Shown here piece by piece: positions 24,943-34,713 of a stretch of 64,000 nt of DNA (its first letter is position 1; every line of letters begins with the position of its first letter). The stretch lies in the NCBI RefSeq assembly GCF_002252585.1, contig NZ_NQLD01000006.1. One strand, written 5' to 3'. Under the pieces are notes generated by a model, which did not search any database, was not told the origin of the DNA, and saw nothing but the letters and a program-made list of their open reading frames with translations. The stretch is from Methanocatella intestini. Lineage in GTDB: Archaea; Methanobacteriota; Methanobacteria; Methanobacteriales; Methanobacteriaceae. Both the position numbers and the translations under genes were made by a program.

Positions 24943-26100
24943 TTAATAAATTTCTGCCAAATCATTTAATAAATCAGTTAAATGCTGCTTAGTAATATGA
25001 TTCATTAAAACCACACGAATAGCTACAGGACATTTAGCTACTGAAACTCTCCATCCTAAATTTTCCAATTTATCTGCCAAATCATGCGCTTCCATATTCG
25101 GATGGTTAAATGCTACAATATTTAATTCAGGTTCTACAACAACATCATAACCTATCTTTTCCAATCCTTCTTTAAAATAATGAGTATTATCCATCAGGTT
25201 TCCGGCCAGTTTTTCATAGCCTTCATTTCCAAGATATTTCATAATAGCATAAGTAGCTGCAGAAGCTGCTCCAGAACGAGTTCCAACAATTGTTGATTGT
25301 GTTTTAACAGTCAGATATGGGGAATCAACAGCCATTACTTCCAAATACTCTTTTTTTCTAAATAAAATTCCGCCTGCAGGAATTGGTGCTAAACCCATTT
25401 TATGAGGGTCAACAGTAATAGAACAGACCCCCGGTAATGAAAAATCAAAAGGCGGAAATTCATAACCTATTTTTTTTAAAAAAGGTATTGAAAAACCTCC
25501 AAATGCAGCATCAACATGGAAATAAATATTATTTTCATAAGCTATTTTAGACAATTCCTCAATAGGATCAACCAAACCTAATTCGGTTGTTCCTGCAATA
25601 GCTACAATAGCTACAGTTTTATCAGAAATATTTTCCTTAACTGATTCAACATCTATCTTGTAGTTTTCATCTAATTTAGCTTCAATAATTTTTAAATTCA
25701 TCATATCGGCAGCTTTTTTAAATGAAAAATGAGCAGAATCCGGAATTATAATTTCTCCATTTTTAATTCCTTTATATTTTCTAGCATGATTTCTTGCTGC
25801 TCTCATAGCCATTATATTAGCTTCAGTTCCACCAGTTACAATATTACCATAAGGTTTACTAATCGACAATAATTCACCAATAGAGTTTATAACTTCATCT
25901 TCAATGTATTTTGTTCCTTTGAAAAGACCAGGATCTCCCAAATTAGAGTCTAAAAATTTACAATAAACTTCTTTAGCAAATGGATGTGCTTCTGTGCACA
26001 TAGAACCTAATATTCTACCGTCACTATATTTATGGTCTTTTGATTGAATTTCATCTAATTCTTCAAGTATGTCTTTTTTGGATATTGGTTTATCTTCCAT
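24943..26100 (-). CDS. mfnA: L-tyrosine/L-aspartate decarboxylase
   Basis: A 385-residue PLP-dependent group II decarboxylase of MfnA type. In methanogens this makes tyramine for methanofuran and/or beta-alanine for coenzyme A. The PLP lysine lies in ITVDPHKMGLAP, the cofactor-binding Asp in FHVDAAFGGFS, and TGGTEANIMAMRAARN is the phosphate-binding segment. The N-terminal SKDHKYSDGRILGSMCTEAHPFA is typical of the archaeal group. AAGGTT precedes the ATG. The gene is on the minus strand between bsh and ppsA and appears to have its own transcript. Confidence 0.93.
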   Translation of the reverse strand: MEDKPISKKDILEELDEIQSKDHKYSDGRILGSMCTEAHPFAKEVYCKFLDSNLGDPGLFKGTKYIEDEVINSIGELLSISKPYGNIVTGGTEANIMAMRAARNHARKYKGIKNGEIIIPDSAHFSFKKAADMMNLKIIEAKLDENYKIDVESVKENISDKTVAIVAIAGTTELGLVDPIEELSKIAYENNIYFHVDAAFGGFSIPFLKKIGYEFPPFDFSLPGVCSITVDPHKMGLAPIPAGGILFRKKEYLEVMAVDSPYLTVKTQSTIVGTRSGAASAATYAIMKYLGNEGYEKLAGNLMDNTHYFKEGLEKIGYDVVVEPELNIVAFNHPNMEAHDLADKLENLGWRVSVAKCPVAIRVVLMNHITKQHLTDLLNDLAEIY

Positions 26101-26154
26101 AGTACAACCTTATAAGGTGATATTTTAAAAAAAAATAAAAAAAAGAAATAAAAT

Positions 26155-28434
26155 TTATTCTTGAGATTTACGGGCAGCATCAAGAATAATTTTTTTCTCA
26201 GCCCTAGCTACAGTTTTTCTAACTTCAGCTACAGCATCTGCATTTGAGGATACACTGGTAATTCCATATCCTACAAGTTTTTCAACAATATGAGGTACAC
26301 TGCCTGCTTGACCACAGATACTGCAAGTAACACCAGCTTCAACACATTTTTTAATTGTTCTTTCAATTAATTTCATTACAGCAGGGTGTTCTTCAGTATA
26401 ATGCTTTGCAACAAATTCATTGTTTCGGTCTACTGCAAGAGTATATTGTGTTAAATCATTAGTTCCTAAACTTACGAAATCAACACCAATTTCAAGGTAA
26501 TCTTCAATAGTTAAAGCTGCTGCAGGTATTTCAACCATCATACCAAAGTCAATGTCTTTATGAGGGATTAAACCTACACTAGCACAAAGTTCTTTTGCCT
26601 GTTTAAGTTCAGCAGGACTTTGTGATAATGGAATCATAATTCCTAAATTAGTATAACCTTTATCATAAAGTTTTTTAATAGCTTTGAATTCGCATTTAAG
26701 AATTTCAGGTTGGTCAAGTTCCCTTCTGATTCCCCTCCAACCTAACATCGGATTGTGTTCTTCAGGTTCGTTTTCTCCACCTTCTAAAGTGATGAATTCA
26801 TCAGTTGGTGCATCTAAAGTTCTGTACCATACTGGTTTTGGATAAAATGCATCTGCTACAACCATTACATTTTCTGCAATAGTGTCAATTAATTCATTTT
26901 CCCTTCCATCAGCAATGAATTTTCCAGGATGAATACCTGCAGTTAACATTAAATGTTCAGTTCTAAGTAATCCTACACCATCTGCACCAGTAGCTGCTGC
27001 TCTTTGAGCTGCTTCAGGCATACTTACATTAGCTTTTACTTCAGTAACCGTTATGATTGGAGCTGCTTCAACATTAGCTGCTGTTGGAACTGCTTCTTCT
27101 TTACTTTCATGGATTCCTTCATAAACTAAACCTTTTTTACCATCTAAAGTAACTCCAACATTTTCTTCTAAAGTAGTTGTAGCTGAACCGGTTCCTACAA
27201 CACAAGGAATTCCAAGTTCACGGGAAATAATAGATGCATGGCAGGTTACTCCACCTTCATCGGTAATAATTCCGCTAGCTCTTCTCATAGCCGGAACCAT
27301 ATCAGGAGTGGTCATAGTTGTAACCATAATGTCGCCGTCTTTAATTTTATCCAGTTCATCAATGTCTAAAATGATTTTGACTTTACCGGAAGCTGTACCT
27401 GGACTTGCTCCAAGACCTTTAACAATGACATTTTTATCACCAACAGCAGAATCTTCACTAGCTGCACCATTGTCATCACCTAAAGTAGTAATTGGTCTTG
27501 CCTGTAATAAGAATAAATTACCTTTTTCAAAAGCCCACTCAGTATCCATTGGTTCACCATAATGAGCCTGAATCCTTTTACCCATTTCAGTTAACTCAAC
27601 AAGCTCTTCATCAGATAAAACTCTTTCGTTTCTTTTATCCTCTGGAACATCTACCCTTACACTAGTTCCGTCTTCGTCTTTTACATACATTAATTTTTTA
27701 TCACTTATAGTAACACCAATAACTTCGTCATTGCTTTTGTCTACAACATAATTATCAGGAGTTACATCGCCGGATACAACAGCTTCACCAAGACCCCATG
27801 ATCCTTCAATTAAAGCTATTTCTTCACCGGTAGATGGGTTTACAGTAAACATTACGCCCGCCTTATCTGCAATAGCCATTTTTTGAACAACAACAGCAAT
27901 GTACACTTTTGAGTGATCAAAACCGTTTTCTTCCCTGTAAAAAATAGCTCTTGCTTCAAATAAAGATGCCCAACATTTCCTTATGTAATCAATTACATCC
28001 TCACTACCAGAAACATGTAAAAAAGTATCTTGCTGACCTGCAAATGAAGCATCAGGTAAATCTTCTGCAGTAGCTGAAGAACGAATAGCTACATCAGTAT
28101 CTTCTTCACCAACTCTCTGACAAAGTTGATTATAAGCTTCAATAATTAAAGTAGACATGTCTTCTGGAACCGGAGTTTCAATGATAATAGATTTAATCTC
28201 TTCAGCAGCAGCTTGAAGTTCTTTAGTATTGTTTATATCTGTTTTAGCAAGAATATCCAATACTTTACCGTTAATTCCAGCATCTTCCATGAATTTTCCA
28301 TAAGTTTCGGCAGTTACTACAAAACCAGGTGGAACAGGAATACCTGCTTGAGTCAATTCTCCCAAGTTAGCTCCTTTTCCCCCTGCAATTCCAATATCAG
28401 ATTTGCCTAAATCCTCAAATTTTACAACATACAT
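26155..28434 (-). CDS. ppsA: Phosphoenolpyruvate synthase
   Basis: A 759-residue PEP synthase that converts pyruvate, ATP and water to PEP, AMP and phosphate, starting gluconeogenesis. The N-terminal ATP-grasp domain begins VGGKGANLGELTQAGIPVPPGF-like (IAGGKGANLGEL). The swivelling domain carries the phospho-His in GGVTCHASIISRELGIPCVVG. The C-terminal PEP domain has GVGLLRTEHLML, MVEIPAAALT, LGTNDLTQYTLAVDRN and the catalytic CSICGQAGS. The order and length are normal for the family. GAGGT precedes the ATG. Together with type II GAPDH elsewhere in the window it reflects sugar synthesis from C1 units. Confidence 0.95.
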   Translation of the reverse strand: MYVVKFEDLGKSDIGIAGGKGANLGELTQAGIPVPPGFVVTAETYGKFMEDAGINGKVLDILAKTDINNTKELQAAAEEIKSIIIETPVPEDMSTLIIEAYNQLCQRVGEEDTDVAIRSSATAEDLPDASFAGQQDTFLHVSGSEDVIDYIRKCWASLFEARAIFYREENGFDHSKVYIAVVVQKMAIADKAGVMFTVNPSTGEEIALIEGSWGLGEAVVSGDVTPDNYVVDKSNDEVIGVTISDKKLMYVKDEDGTSVRVDVPEDKRNERVLSDEELVELTEMGKRIQAHYGEPMDTEWAFEKGNLFLLQARPITTLGDDNGAASEDSAVGDKNVIVKGLGASPGTASGKVKIILDIDELDKIKDGDIMVTTMTTPDMVPAMRRASGIITDEGGVTCHASIISRELGIPCVVGTGSATTTLEENVGVTLDGKKGLVYEGIHESKEEAVPTAANVEAAPIITVTEVKANVSMPEAAQRAAATGADGVGLLRTEHLMLTAGIHPGKFIADGRENELIDTIAENVMVVADAFYPKPVWYRTLDAPTDEFITLEGGENEPEEHNPMLGWRGIRRELDQPEILKCEFKAIKKLYDKGYTNLGIMIPLSQSPAELKQAKELCASVGLIPHKDIDFGMMVEIPAAALTIEDYLEIGVDFVSLGTNDLTQYTLAVDRNNEFVAKHYTEEHPAVMKLIERTIKKCVEAGVTCSICGQAGSVPHIVEKLVGYGITSVSSNADAVAEVRKTVARAEKKIILDAARKSQE

Positions 28435-28624
28435 GAATTATAACCTCTTTGGTTTTAAAATGAATTAATATCAATACATTGACAATATGTTCTCAATAAA
28501 TAAAAAACATATCCAATATTATATTTAATGTATAAATTTCAACACTTAAATATTTAATCAAAAGAAACTGTAAAAAAATGATTGAAAAAAATTAAAAAAA
28601 AGAGTAAGTAAAAATTAGTTAAAT

Positions 28625-29107
28625 TTATAAAACTAATTCTTCGCCTTTGTCAACAACAATTCTGCAGGAAACTGGCAATTTCATTCCTGCTCTTTTTAAT
28701 GCTAATTTAGCATCTTCAAAGTTTTTCTTGTTGGTGTCAATAGTAATAATTCTTTGACCTGCTTTAACAATAGCTTCAACACTGATTGGTTTACCAAATG
28801 CATTTCTCATACCACTTTGAACCCTATCTGCTCCTGCACCAGTAGCCATAGGATTTTCCCTTACAATTTGGTGAGGGTAAGTTCTTAATTTTAAGTGGTA
28901 ACCTAATCTTCCGGCTTTTCTTTGCATAAGCCTGTTAGAAGCAATCCTTGCTGCTTCTAAAGAGTTGTGTCTAATTTGAGCAGGTTTTTTTACAGCTAAA
29001 CTTACTGAAACTGGAAACTCGTCAGTTAAATTACCCATATCATATTGAACAATTCTTGAATTTGGGGTTTTTCTAATATAATCTCTTCTTGTATAAGCAC
29101 GAACCAT
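28625..29107 (-). CDS. rpl10e: 50S ribosomal protein L10e (uL16)
   Basis: A 160-residue archaeal L10e, equivalent to bacterial L16, which sits near the central protuberance and the A-site tRNA. Recognisable segments are VRAYTRRDYIRKTPNSRIVQYDMGN, LKLRTYPHQIVRENPMATGAGADRVQSGMRNAFGKP and the C-terminal CRIVVDKGEELVL (longer stretches divided here). GGAGG lies before the ATG. It is a single gene with an AT-rich promoter region upstream that contains ATTATATATAAT at 29211-29222. Confidence 0.97.
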   Translation of the reverse strand: MVRAYTRRDYIRKTPNSRIVQYDMGNLTDEFPVSVSLAVKKPAQIRHNSLEAARIASNRLMQRKAGRLGYHLKLRTYPHQIVRENPMATGAGADRVQSGMRNAFGKPISVEAIVKAGQRIITIDTNKKNFEDAKLALKRAGMKLPVSCRIVVDKGEELVL

Positions 29108-29210
29108 TATAATTCCTCCGAAAATAATACAAACATCTGAAAATATGTTTGATTAAAAAATAGCTATCTATAATAAAATTTATAGTGTATCTCTAAATAG
29201 CTATGTAAAA

Positions 29211-29222
29211 ATTATATATAAT
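29211..29222 (-). promoter_or_regulatory. Probable TATA element of rpl10e
   Basis: ATTATATATAAT lies about 105 bases upstream of the rpl10e start. Between it and the gene are two copies of ATAGCTAT (near 29159 and 29197) and an AT-rich stem. The assignment rests only on composition and position. Confidence 0.35.
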
Positions 29223-29294
29223 AAATATATAGAATACTTAAATATTTAAACTTAGTTATTAATAAATGTTATCCTATTTGAAAAATTAGAAAAA

Positions 29295-30044
29295 TTATTT
29301 ATTTAAAATAAATTTTGTTCTTTCCAATAATTTTTCAACAAAAGGAGTTGCAGGATGATTTAACACCTCATCTGGAGTATCAAACTGATGAATAATTCCA
29401 TCCTGCATAACCAACACTTTATCTGCCAAATATAATGCTTCCCGAATATCATGAGTAACAAACATTACTGTAATTTTGGTTTTTTCATGGATTTCTTTCA
29501 TTTCCTTTTGTAATTGTGTTCTTGTTATCTCATCAACAGCACTAAATGGCTCATCCATCAATAAAATAGCTGGTGATGCTGCAAGTGCTCTTGCAATACC
29601 TACTCTTTGCTGCTGACCTCCAGAGAGTTCATGAGGATATCTGTTTAAAATAGATGAATCCAGTCCAACAATATCCAACCATTTATAAATAGCTTCGTCG
29701 ATTTTTTCACTATCTTTTTCATGAATCAAATTAGGAACATAAGCAATGTTTTCCTTAACATTTAAATGGGGAAACAGCATTGTTCCCTGAATTGCATATC
29801 CAATTTTTCTCCTTAACTTAACACGGTCTGATTTAGAAACATCCATTCCATTTACAATGATACTGCCTTCATCAGGGGTGATCAATCCATTAATCATTTT
29901 TAAAACAGTAGTCTTTCCACATCCTGAACTACCAATCATTGTAACAAAATCCCCTTTTTCAACATTTAAATTGAAATTGTCTATTGAAAAATCACTATCG
30001 CGATAATGTTTACCTATATTTTTAAATTCAATGATTGAACTCAT
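29295..30044 (-). CDS. Osmoprotectant/glycine betaine ABC transporter, ATP-binding subunit
   Basis: A 249-residue ABC ATPase with Walker A GSSGCGKTTVL, signature LSGGQQQRVGIARAL, Walker B ILLMDEPFSAVD and the switch His in FVTHDIREAL. The sequence style is that of OpuCA/ProV proteins for quaternary amines, and the next gene upstream encodes a matching permease-binding protein fusion, 9 bases away. No CBS domains follow, so ionic-strength gating of the OpuA type is not evident. GAGGTGAT precedes the ATG. It is probably an importer that helps with osmotic stress; the exact solute is not readable. Confidence 0.88.
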   Translation of the reverse strand: MSSIIEFKNIGKHYRDSDFSIDNFNLNVEKGDFVTMIGSSGCGKTTVLKMINGLITPDEGSIIVNGMDVSKSDRVKLRRKIGYAIQGTMLFPHLNVKENIAYVPNLIHEKDSEKIDEAIYKWLDIVGLDSSILNRYPHELSGGQQQRVGIARALAASPAILLMDEPFSAVDEITRTQLQKEMKEIHEKTKITVMFVTHDIREALYLADKVLVMQDGIIHQFDTPDEVLNHPATPFVEKLLERTKFILNK

Positions 30045-30053
30045 ATAATCACC

Positions 30054-31598
30054 TCATATCAAATGTTTACTTACTAAAAAGTCATGAGCTACATCTGAAG
30101 GGTCTTTTCCTTCAACATCAACTTCATAATTCATATGTTTCATGTCCTCTGTTGAAACATTACCAGTTAAATAATCAAGTGCATCAGCTACTTCCGGATG
30201 ATCTATTAAAGTTTGCTGATTTATTACTGTTCCTCCATAGTATGAAGGATAGAAATTCTTATCATCTTCCAAAACTACAATATTGGAGTTTTCCAAACGC
30301 CCGTCAGTTGTATAAATGTCAATTACATCAACCTGACCCTGTTTAACTGCATCATATTTAAGACTTACATCCAAATCCATTGTATCTTTAAAGTTCAACC
30401 CATAAGCATCACAGATTGCATCATAACCGTCTTCACGTGCATAAAAATCAGATTCCGCTCCGAAAGATAATTGATTAGAAACTTTAGCCAAATCAGAGTA
30501 AGTTGTTAAGTTATATTTATCTGCAACTTCTTTTGTAACTCCTATTCCATAAGTATCTTCAAAACCGTACTTATTATACCATGTCATATTATAATTATCT
30601 TCATAATATGAATTCAACTCATTAAATTGAGTTTCATTATATGTGCTGTTTTTATGTAAAATACTTAACCAAGCTACTCCCGTATATTCCGGATATAAAT
30701 CAAAATCCCCTGATTCCATACCACTATGAATTGTACCTGATCCTCCAGCTACTCCAGAAGTAAGTTCTACATTTAAATCCGTGTGTGCTTCAATAACTTG
30801 TTTTAAAAGCTCTCCAGTAATGTATTCTTCAGTATATGCCTTACTTGCAATATGAATTGTGTTTGCAGGATTTTCCTCATGTGCAATATATCCTCCAAGA
30901 AGAATGCAGATAATAACTATGCAAGCAAGCACTTTTTTATTTTTGAAATATTTGAAGAATTTAGGTCTTTTTGCACCAGGTGCAGATATTTTTTCAAAGT
31001 ATCCCAATATCAAATCAATACCTGTTGCTAAAACAGAAATCAGTACACTTCCTGCAACAATCAAAGGCATATTATTTGTAGTGATACCTCTATAAATAGC
31101 TACCCCCAAACCTCCGGCACCAATAAATGATGCAATACCTGCTAAAGCAATTGTCATGACAGACATGTTACGAATTGCAGACATAATATGTGGCAAAGCC
31201 AATGGCAATTTAATTTTTAATAAGATTTGAAGATCGGTACTGCCCATTCCTTTTGCAGCTTCAATAATCTTACTATCAATAGTTCGAATCCCAGTATATG
31301 TATTTCTAACCATAGGCAATAATCCATAAATAGTTAAAGCTATAACTGCACTGGTATTACCTACTCCTGAAACTGGAATTAGAAATCCGAATAATGCTAT
31401 TGACGGAATTGTATAAATAAGATTAACAATTGCTAAAATCCATTTATTTTTCGGATACTCACTTATAAAAATACCCAAACCCAATCCAAGTATTATTGCT
31501 AAAATAACCGAAATTAAAGAAATTTCCAAATGCTGAATCATTAAATTAGTAAAAAAATCACTTTGATTAACAATCAATGACCATGTTTCAGACAACAT
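30054..31598 (-). CDS. Fused permease and substrate-binding protein of an osmoprotectant transporter
   Basis: A 514-residue fusion. Residues about 15-215 are an OpuCB/ProW-like permease with about five or six helices and the coupling segment EAAKGMGSTDLQILLKIKLPLALP. After a further membrane helix near residues 225-240 (VLACIVIICILLGGYIAH), residues 250-514 form an OpuAC-type substrate-binding domain (IHIASKAYTEEYITGELLKQ, DLYPEYTGVAWLSIL, VDVIDIYTTDGRLENSNIVVLEDD-like parts). The binding domain is therefore tethered outside the membrane instead of being a free lipoprotein. It is paired with the ATPase gene 9 bases downstream. GGGTGA lies before the ATG. Confidence 0.9.
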   Translation of the reverse strand: MLSETWSLIVNQSDFFTNLMIQHLEISLISVILAIILGLGLGIFISEYPKNKWILAIVNLIYTIPSIALFGFLIPVSGVGNTSAVIALTIYGLLPMVRNTYTGIRTIDSKIIEAAKGMGSTDLQILLKIKLPLALPHIMSAIRNMSVMTIALAGIASFIGAGGLGVAIYRGITTNNMPLIVAGSVLISVLATGIDLILGYFEKISAPGAKRPKFFKYFKNKKVLACIVIICILLGGYIAHEENPANTIHIASKAYTEEYITGELLKQVIEAHTDLNVELTSGVAGGSGTIHSGMESGDFDLYPEYTGVAWLSILHKNSTYNETQFNELNSYYEDNYNMTWYNKYGFEDTYGIGVTKEVADKYNLTTYSDLAKVSNQLSFGAESDFYAREDGYDAICDAYGLNFKDTMDLDVSLKYDAVKQGQVDVIDIYTTDGRLENSNIVVLEDDKNFYPSYYGGTVINQQTLIDHPEVADALDYLTGNVSTEDMKHMNYEVDVEGKDPSDVAHDFLVSKHLI

Positions 31599-31844
31599 TT
31601 ATTTCACCCGCCAATATAACCACTGTTGAATAAAAAGCAATTTATTTCGTTATATAATCCAAACTATTACAAAAGAAATATTAAACATTAAATAATATTC
31701 AACAAAAAGTATTAAAATAATACAGTAATTATAGAAATTAATAAATTAAATATAATTATTTATAATAGCAAAGTACATAAATGTTACGATTAAGTAAAAA
31801 ATACTTAAAAATATTAAATAGTTTAAAAAACATAAATTTTAAAG

Positions 31845-32078
31845 ATGAAAATAAAAGGAAAACTGCAACTTAAATACAAAAATTCAAAGATTGCTGAAAC
31901 TGTTTATGAATCTTTAGAAGTTGACAATATTGGATTTTTAGATTCAAAGTTGAAAAATGACACAATTGAATACAACTTAGACAATAATTCACTTGAAAGT
32001 TTTTTATCAACAGCTGATGATTTAATAGCATCTGAAATTGTTGTAGAAAAAATTCTTGAAACAACAAAAAAAGAATAA
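31845..32078 (+). CDS. pcc1: KEOPS complex subunit Pcc1
   Basis: A 77-residue protein with the Pcc1 pattern: beta strands KIKGKLQLKYKNSKIAETVYESLEVDN (split here), YNLDNNSLESFLSTADDLIASEIVVEKIL. Pcc1 forms a dimer that joins the KEOPS complex, which makes t6A at tRNA position 37 with Kae1, Bud32 and Cgi121. None of those partners is in this window. No clear ribosome binding site precedes the ATG, so a leaderless or weakly led transcript is likely. It stands alone between divergent and same-strand genes. Confidence 0.75.
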   Translation: MKIKGKLQLKYKNSKIAETVYESLEVDNIGFLDSKLKNDTIEYNLDNNSLESFLSTADDLIASEIVVEKILETTKKE

Positions 32079-32230
32079 AAAAACCATTCACTTATTTAAA
32101 AACTCAATTTATAATGGCCTATTAAACATTTTAACTATATAATAGGAACTTTTATATAAACAAAAAATATAAATATATTTTATAAATAATTTCTTGATTT
32201 ATTAAATACAAAATTAGAGAGTGTATATTT

Positions 32231-33565
32231 ATGGAATGTTACTATCATCCAAACAAAGAAGGTGTTAATACTTGTGCCATCTGTGGAAAATCTGTATGTG
32301 AAGAATGCAGTTTAGAAATTGCCGGCAAAATGTATTGTAAAGAATGTTTGGAAAAAATTGTAGGAATTGGATTAAATAATAAAACTAATGAACAAAAAGA
32401 AACACAAAATATAGCTAGCCAAAATGTTGAAAAAAAATCAGAACCTGTAAGGCTTGGTAAAAAAGAAGAACCTCCAGTTTATGATGAGTCTATTTACCAG
32501 CCTCCAAAAGAAGAAAAAGCTATTTTTGCTAGTGATTTAAGCAGTAATTTAGATCAAAGTAATGAAAATATTTATGCAGGAGATTTGCAAGAAGAATCTT
32601 CTGTTTATAATACTTCACCGCAACAAGATTCTTATCCTAAAGAAGAAGTATTTAATAAACCTATTGCAGATGATTCCCCATATAATATAAAAGGAATGAG
32701 CTATTCTAAAGAAGTTAATGAAACACCAGAATCATACTTTAGAAAAGAAAGCGCACCTTACTTAGAACCATCTAATAATATAAATCAAGATCAAAGTATG
32801 GGTCAAAACATTATTGAAAATCAACAACAAACATTAAGACAACAACCACAAAGTGCTCAAAACGAATTTGATTACTATCCGCAAGAACAAATAGCACCAC
32901 AACAACAAGCACCTCAAGATTACATTTATCCGGACCATACTTACGAACCTGAAGAAACAAGCGCAAGACAAGCTTTAGAGGAAAAATACGAAAGATATTT
33001 GGATGACTTGTACTTTGATGAAACAGAAGTTCCTTTAGAAGAACAATTAGCTAAAGATGAAGAAGAATACGGTTCATTAACTAAAAAACCATATGTTCCA
33101 CAAACACCACAACCAACAGAAAAAGAATATAATCAGCAAATAATTGAAGAACCTGCTTATGTTCCTCAACAAATGGAAAGACAAGCATACAATCCGCAAG
33201 CTAATGAAAACCAAATGTATGCACAACAACAAAATTACTACCAACAAGAACCTCAAATAAGACAACCACATAGAAGTTATGAAGAAGAACAAGAATTAGA
33301 CAGACAAATACGTGATCAATTAAACATCCGCAGAGAACAACCTAAAAAATCCAAAAAACCTATTCATAACATCAGATATGAAGATGAAAAAGAACCCTTC
33401 GGAATTGTAGATATTATATTAACTATCATATTAATAATAGCTATTATAATTGTATTATTCTACATTGTATACTTATTCTTCTTAACTAATAGCTATCCTA
33501 CATTTTTAGATGCTGTATTTGGTCTTCAAGACCCTGGAGAATTAATAGGTAATTTAATGAAATAA
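32231..33565 (+). CDS. B-box-like zinc finger, Gln-rich, single-span membrane protein
   Basis: A 444-residue protein with three parts. Residues 1-45 form a B-box-like zinc finger (Cys3, His6, CAICGKSVCEEC, MYCKECL) like those of bacterial and archaeal membrane zinc proteins. Residues 50-380 are a polar, disordered linker very rich in Gln, Glu, Pro and Tyr (QQQTLRQQPQ, QEQIAPQQQAPQD). Residues about 390-415 are a hydrophobic helix (GIVDIILTIILIIAIIIVLFYIVYLFF), followed by 30 residues. The topology suggests a cytoplasmic zinc finger and linker hung on the membrane. The function is unknown. The stop codon region overlaps the end of the convergent TmcAL-like gene by 12 bases. Confidence 0.7.
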   Translation: MECYYHPNKEGVNTCAICGKSVCEECSLEIAGKMYCKECLEKIVGIGLNNKTNEQKETQNIASQNVEKKSEPVRLGKKEEPPVYDESIYQPPKEEKAIFASDLSSNLDQSNENIYAGDLQEESSVYNTSPQQDSYPKEEVFNKPIADDSPYNIKGMSYSKEVNETPESYFRKESAPYLEPSNNINQDQSMGQNIIENQQQTLRQQPQSAQNEFDYYPQEQIAPQQQAPQDYIYPDHTYEPEETSARQALEEKYERYLDDLYFDETEVPLEEQLAKDEEEYGSLTKKPYVPQTPQPTEKEYNQQIIEEPAYVPQQMERQAYNPQANENQMYAQQQNYYQQEPQIRQPHRSYEEEQELDRQIRDQLNIRREQPKKSKKPIHNIRYEDEKEPFGIVDIILTIILIIAIIIVLFYIVYLFFLTNSYPTFLDAVFGLQDPGELIGNLMK

Positions 33566-34636
33566 TTCAATTTCATTATTTACTTTTTTTCTAAATTTTT
33601 CTAAAACTTCACCATTCTTATAATCCAGCACCCTAATTTTTGCAGGATAATTTTCAATATATTCTGAAATTACTTTTTTGGAAATGGGAACTTCCAGAAT
33701 ACTGAGTATTCTTTCACTAAAATGTGTTGAAAAACCTCTTCCAATAACTTTTTGAACCTCTTCAACATTATCAAAAGGAGAATTATTAAAAATAGTATTA
33801 GCCAATCTTTCATTAAACATGTTTAAACTAACTAAATCATCAAAATCAAAAGTATTTACAGTATTTAAAATAGCTTCTTCATCCCTAACATTATAAATCA
33901 GATTATCATTAGCTATTTCATGTTTTAAAACTTCAATGGTTTTATCAGGCATCATGTCCTTAACCTTATCAAAATTATTTTCAGCAATAGAGCGCCTGAT
34001 TAAAGTTCCGCTTACACCTCCAATCCGTTTTACAAAAATAAACTTATTTTCATAATCAAAGTTGATTTTACTTAAAGAATTTGAAAATGAAGCTATGACA
34101 TAATTATCCTCTTCAAGCTTATCTCTTAGGAGAACTTCGTTAACTGTTTTATCAATTATTTTATAAGGTTTTGGAGCTATCCAATGACCTTCAGATATTC
34201 TGTCCATTATTAAATCAAAATTTGGAACTTCCTTATAACCTCTTGGAATATAATCTGTGTTTAAAGCTTTAAACATTTTAGCCAATGACAGAGAATACTG
34301 GCCGGAACCCATAATTCCCATAGGCGGACCTTCAACAACAACATCTGCACCTACTGAAATAGCTATTTTTGCTCTAATTTCACGTGGCAATATATATGGA
34401 ATACCTCGTCCACTCCGCTCAAATAGTCCTGGAACAATAGCTACAAATAATGCATCCGGAACTTGTGACTTTGCAACTTTCATGCAATGAAAATGACCAT
34501 TATGTAAAGGATTATACTCAGTAAAGTCAGCGATTAATTTCGTTTCAGAATTATTATCTGAACTTTTAGAAGTTATATCCAAATCACTGAAAAACAATTC
34601 CTCATCACGCCTAAGAATATCTTCAGTTAATGACAT
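33554..34636 (-). CDS. TmcAL-like nucleotidyltransferase (tRNA-Met cytidine acetate ligase family)
   Basis: A 360-residue protein of the HIGH nucleotidyltransferase superfamily. It has IADFTEYNPLHNGHFHCMKVAK (HxGH motif with the YNP lead typical of YlbM/TmcAL), VGADVVVEGPPMGIMGSGQYSLSLA, ISRGYK-like and GVSGTLIRRSIAENNF, which matches the second nucleotide-binding signature. TmcAL makes N4-acetylcytidine in the elongator tRNA-Met anticodon from acetate and ATP in bacteria. Whether the archaeal protein does this is not proven, and archaea usually use Tmc/Nat10 enzymes, so a different substrate is possible. About 25 residues precede the catalytic domain. It overlaps the convergent gene at its 3' end. 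Confidence 0.7.
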   Translation of the reverse strand: MSLTEDILRRDEELFFSDLDITSKSSDNNSETKLIADFTEYNPLHNGHFHCMKVAKSQVPDALFVAIVPGLFERSGRGIPYILPREIRAKIAISVGADVVVEGPPMGIMGSGQYSLSLAKMFKALNTDYIPRGYKEVPNFDLIMDRISEGHWIAPKPYKIIDKTVNEVLLRDKLEEDNYVIASFSNSLSKINFDYENKFIFVKRIGGVSGTLIRRSIAENNFDKVKDMMPDKTIEVLKHEIANDNLIYNVRDEEAILNTVNTFDFDDLVSLNMFNERLANTIFNNSPFDNVEEVQKVIGRGFSTHFSERILSILEVPISKKVISEYIENYPAKIRVLDYKNGEVLEKFRKKVNNEIELFH

Positions 34637-34692
34637 AAATTATAATATGAAATTTAAACTAAATAAGGATATATGTAAAAAAAGAAAAAGTT

Positions 34693-34713
34693 AAGAGAAT
34701 TGTGAATTCTCTT
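34693..34713 (-). terminator. Hairpin terminator of adhesin gene A1
   Basis: AAGAGAATT (34693-34701) and AATTCTCTT (34705-34713) form a perfect 9-bp stem, with T runs downstream on the minus strand. The stem reaches the first base of the stop codon TAA (34713-34715). The second type A adhesin gene has the same design at 40328-40352. Confidence 0.7.
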
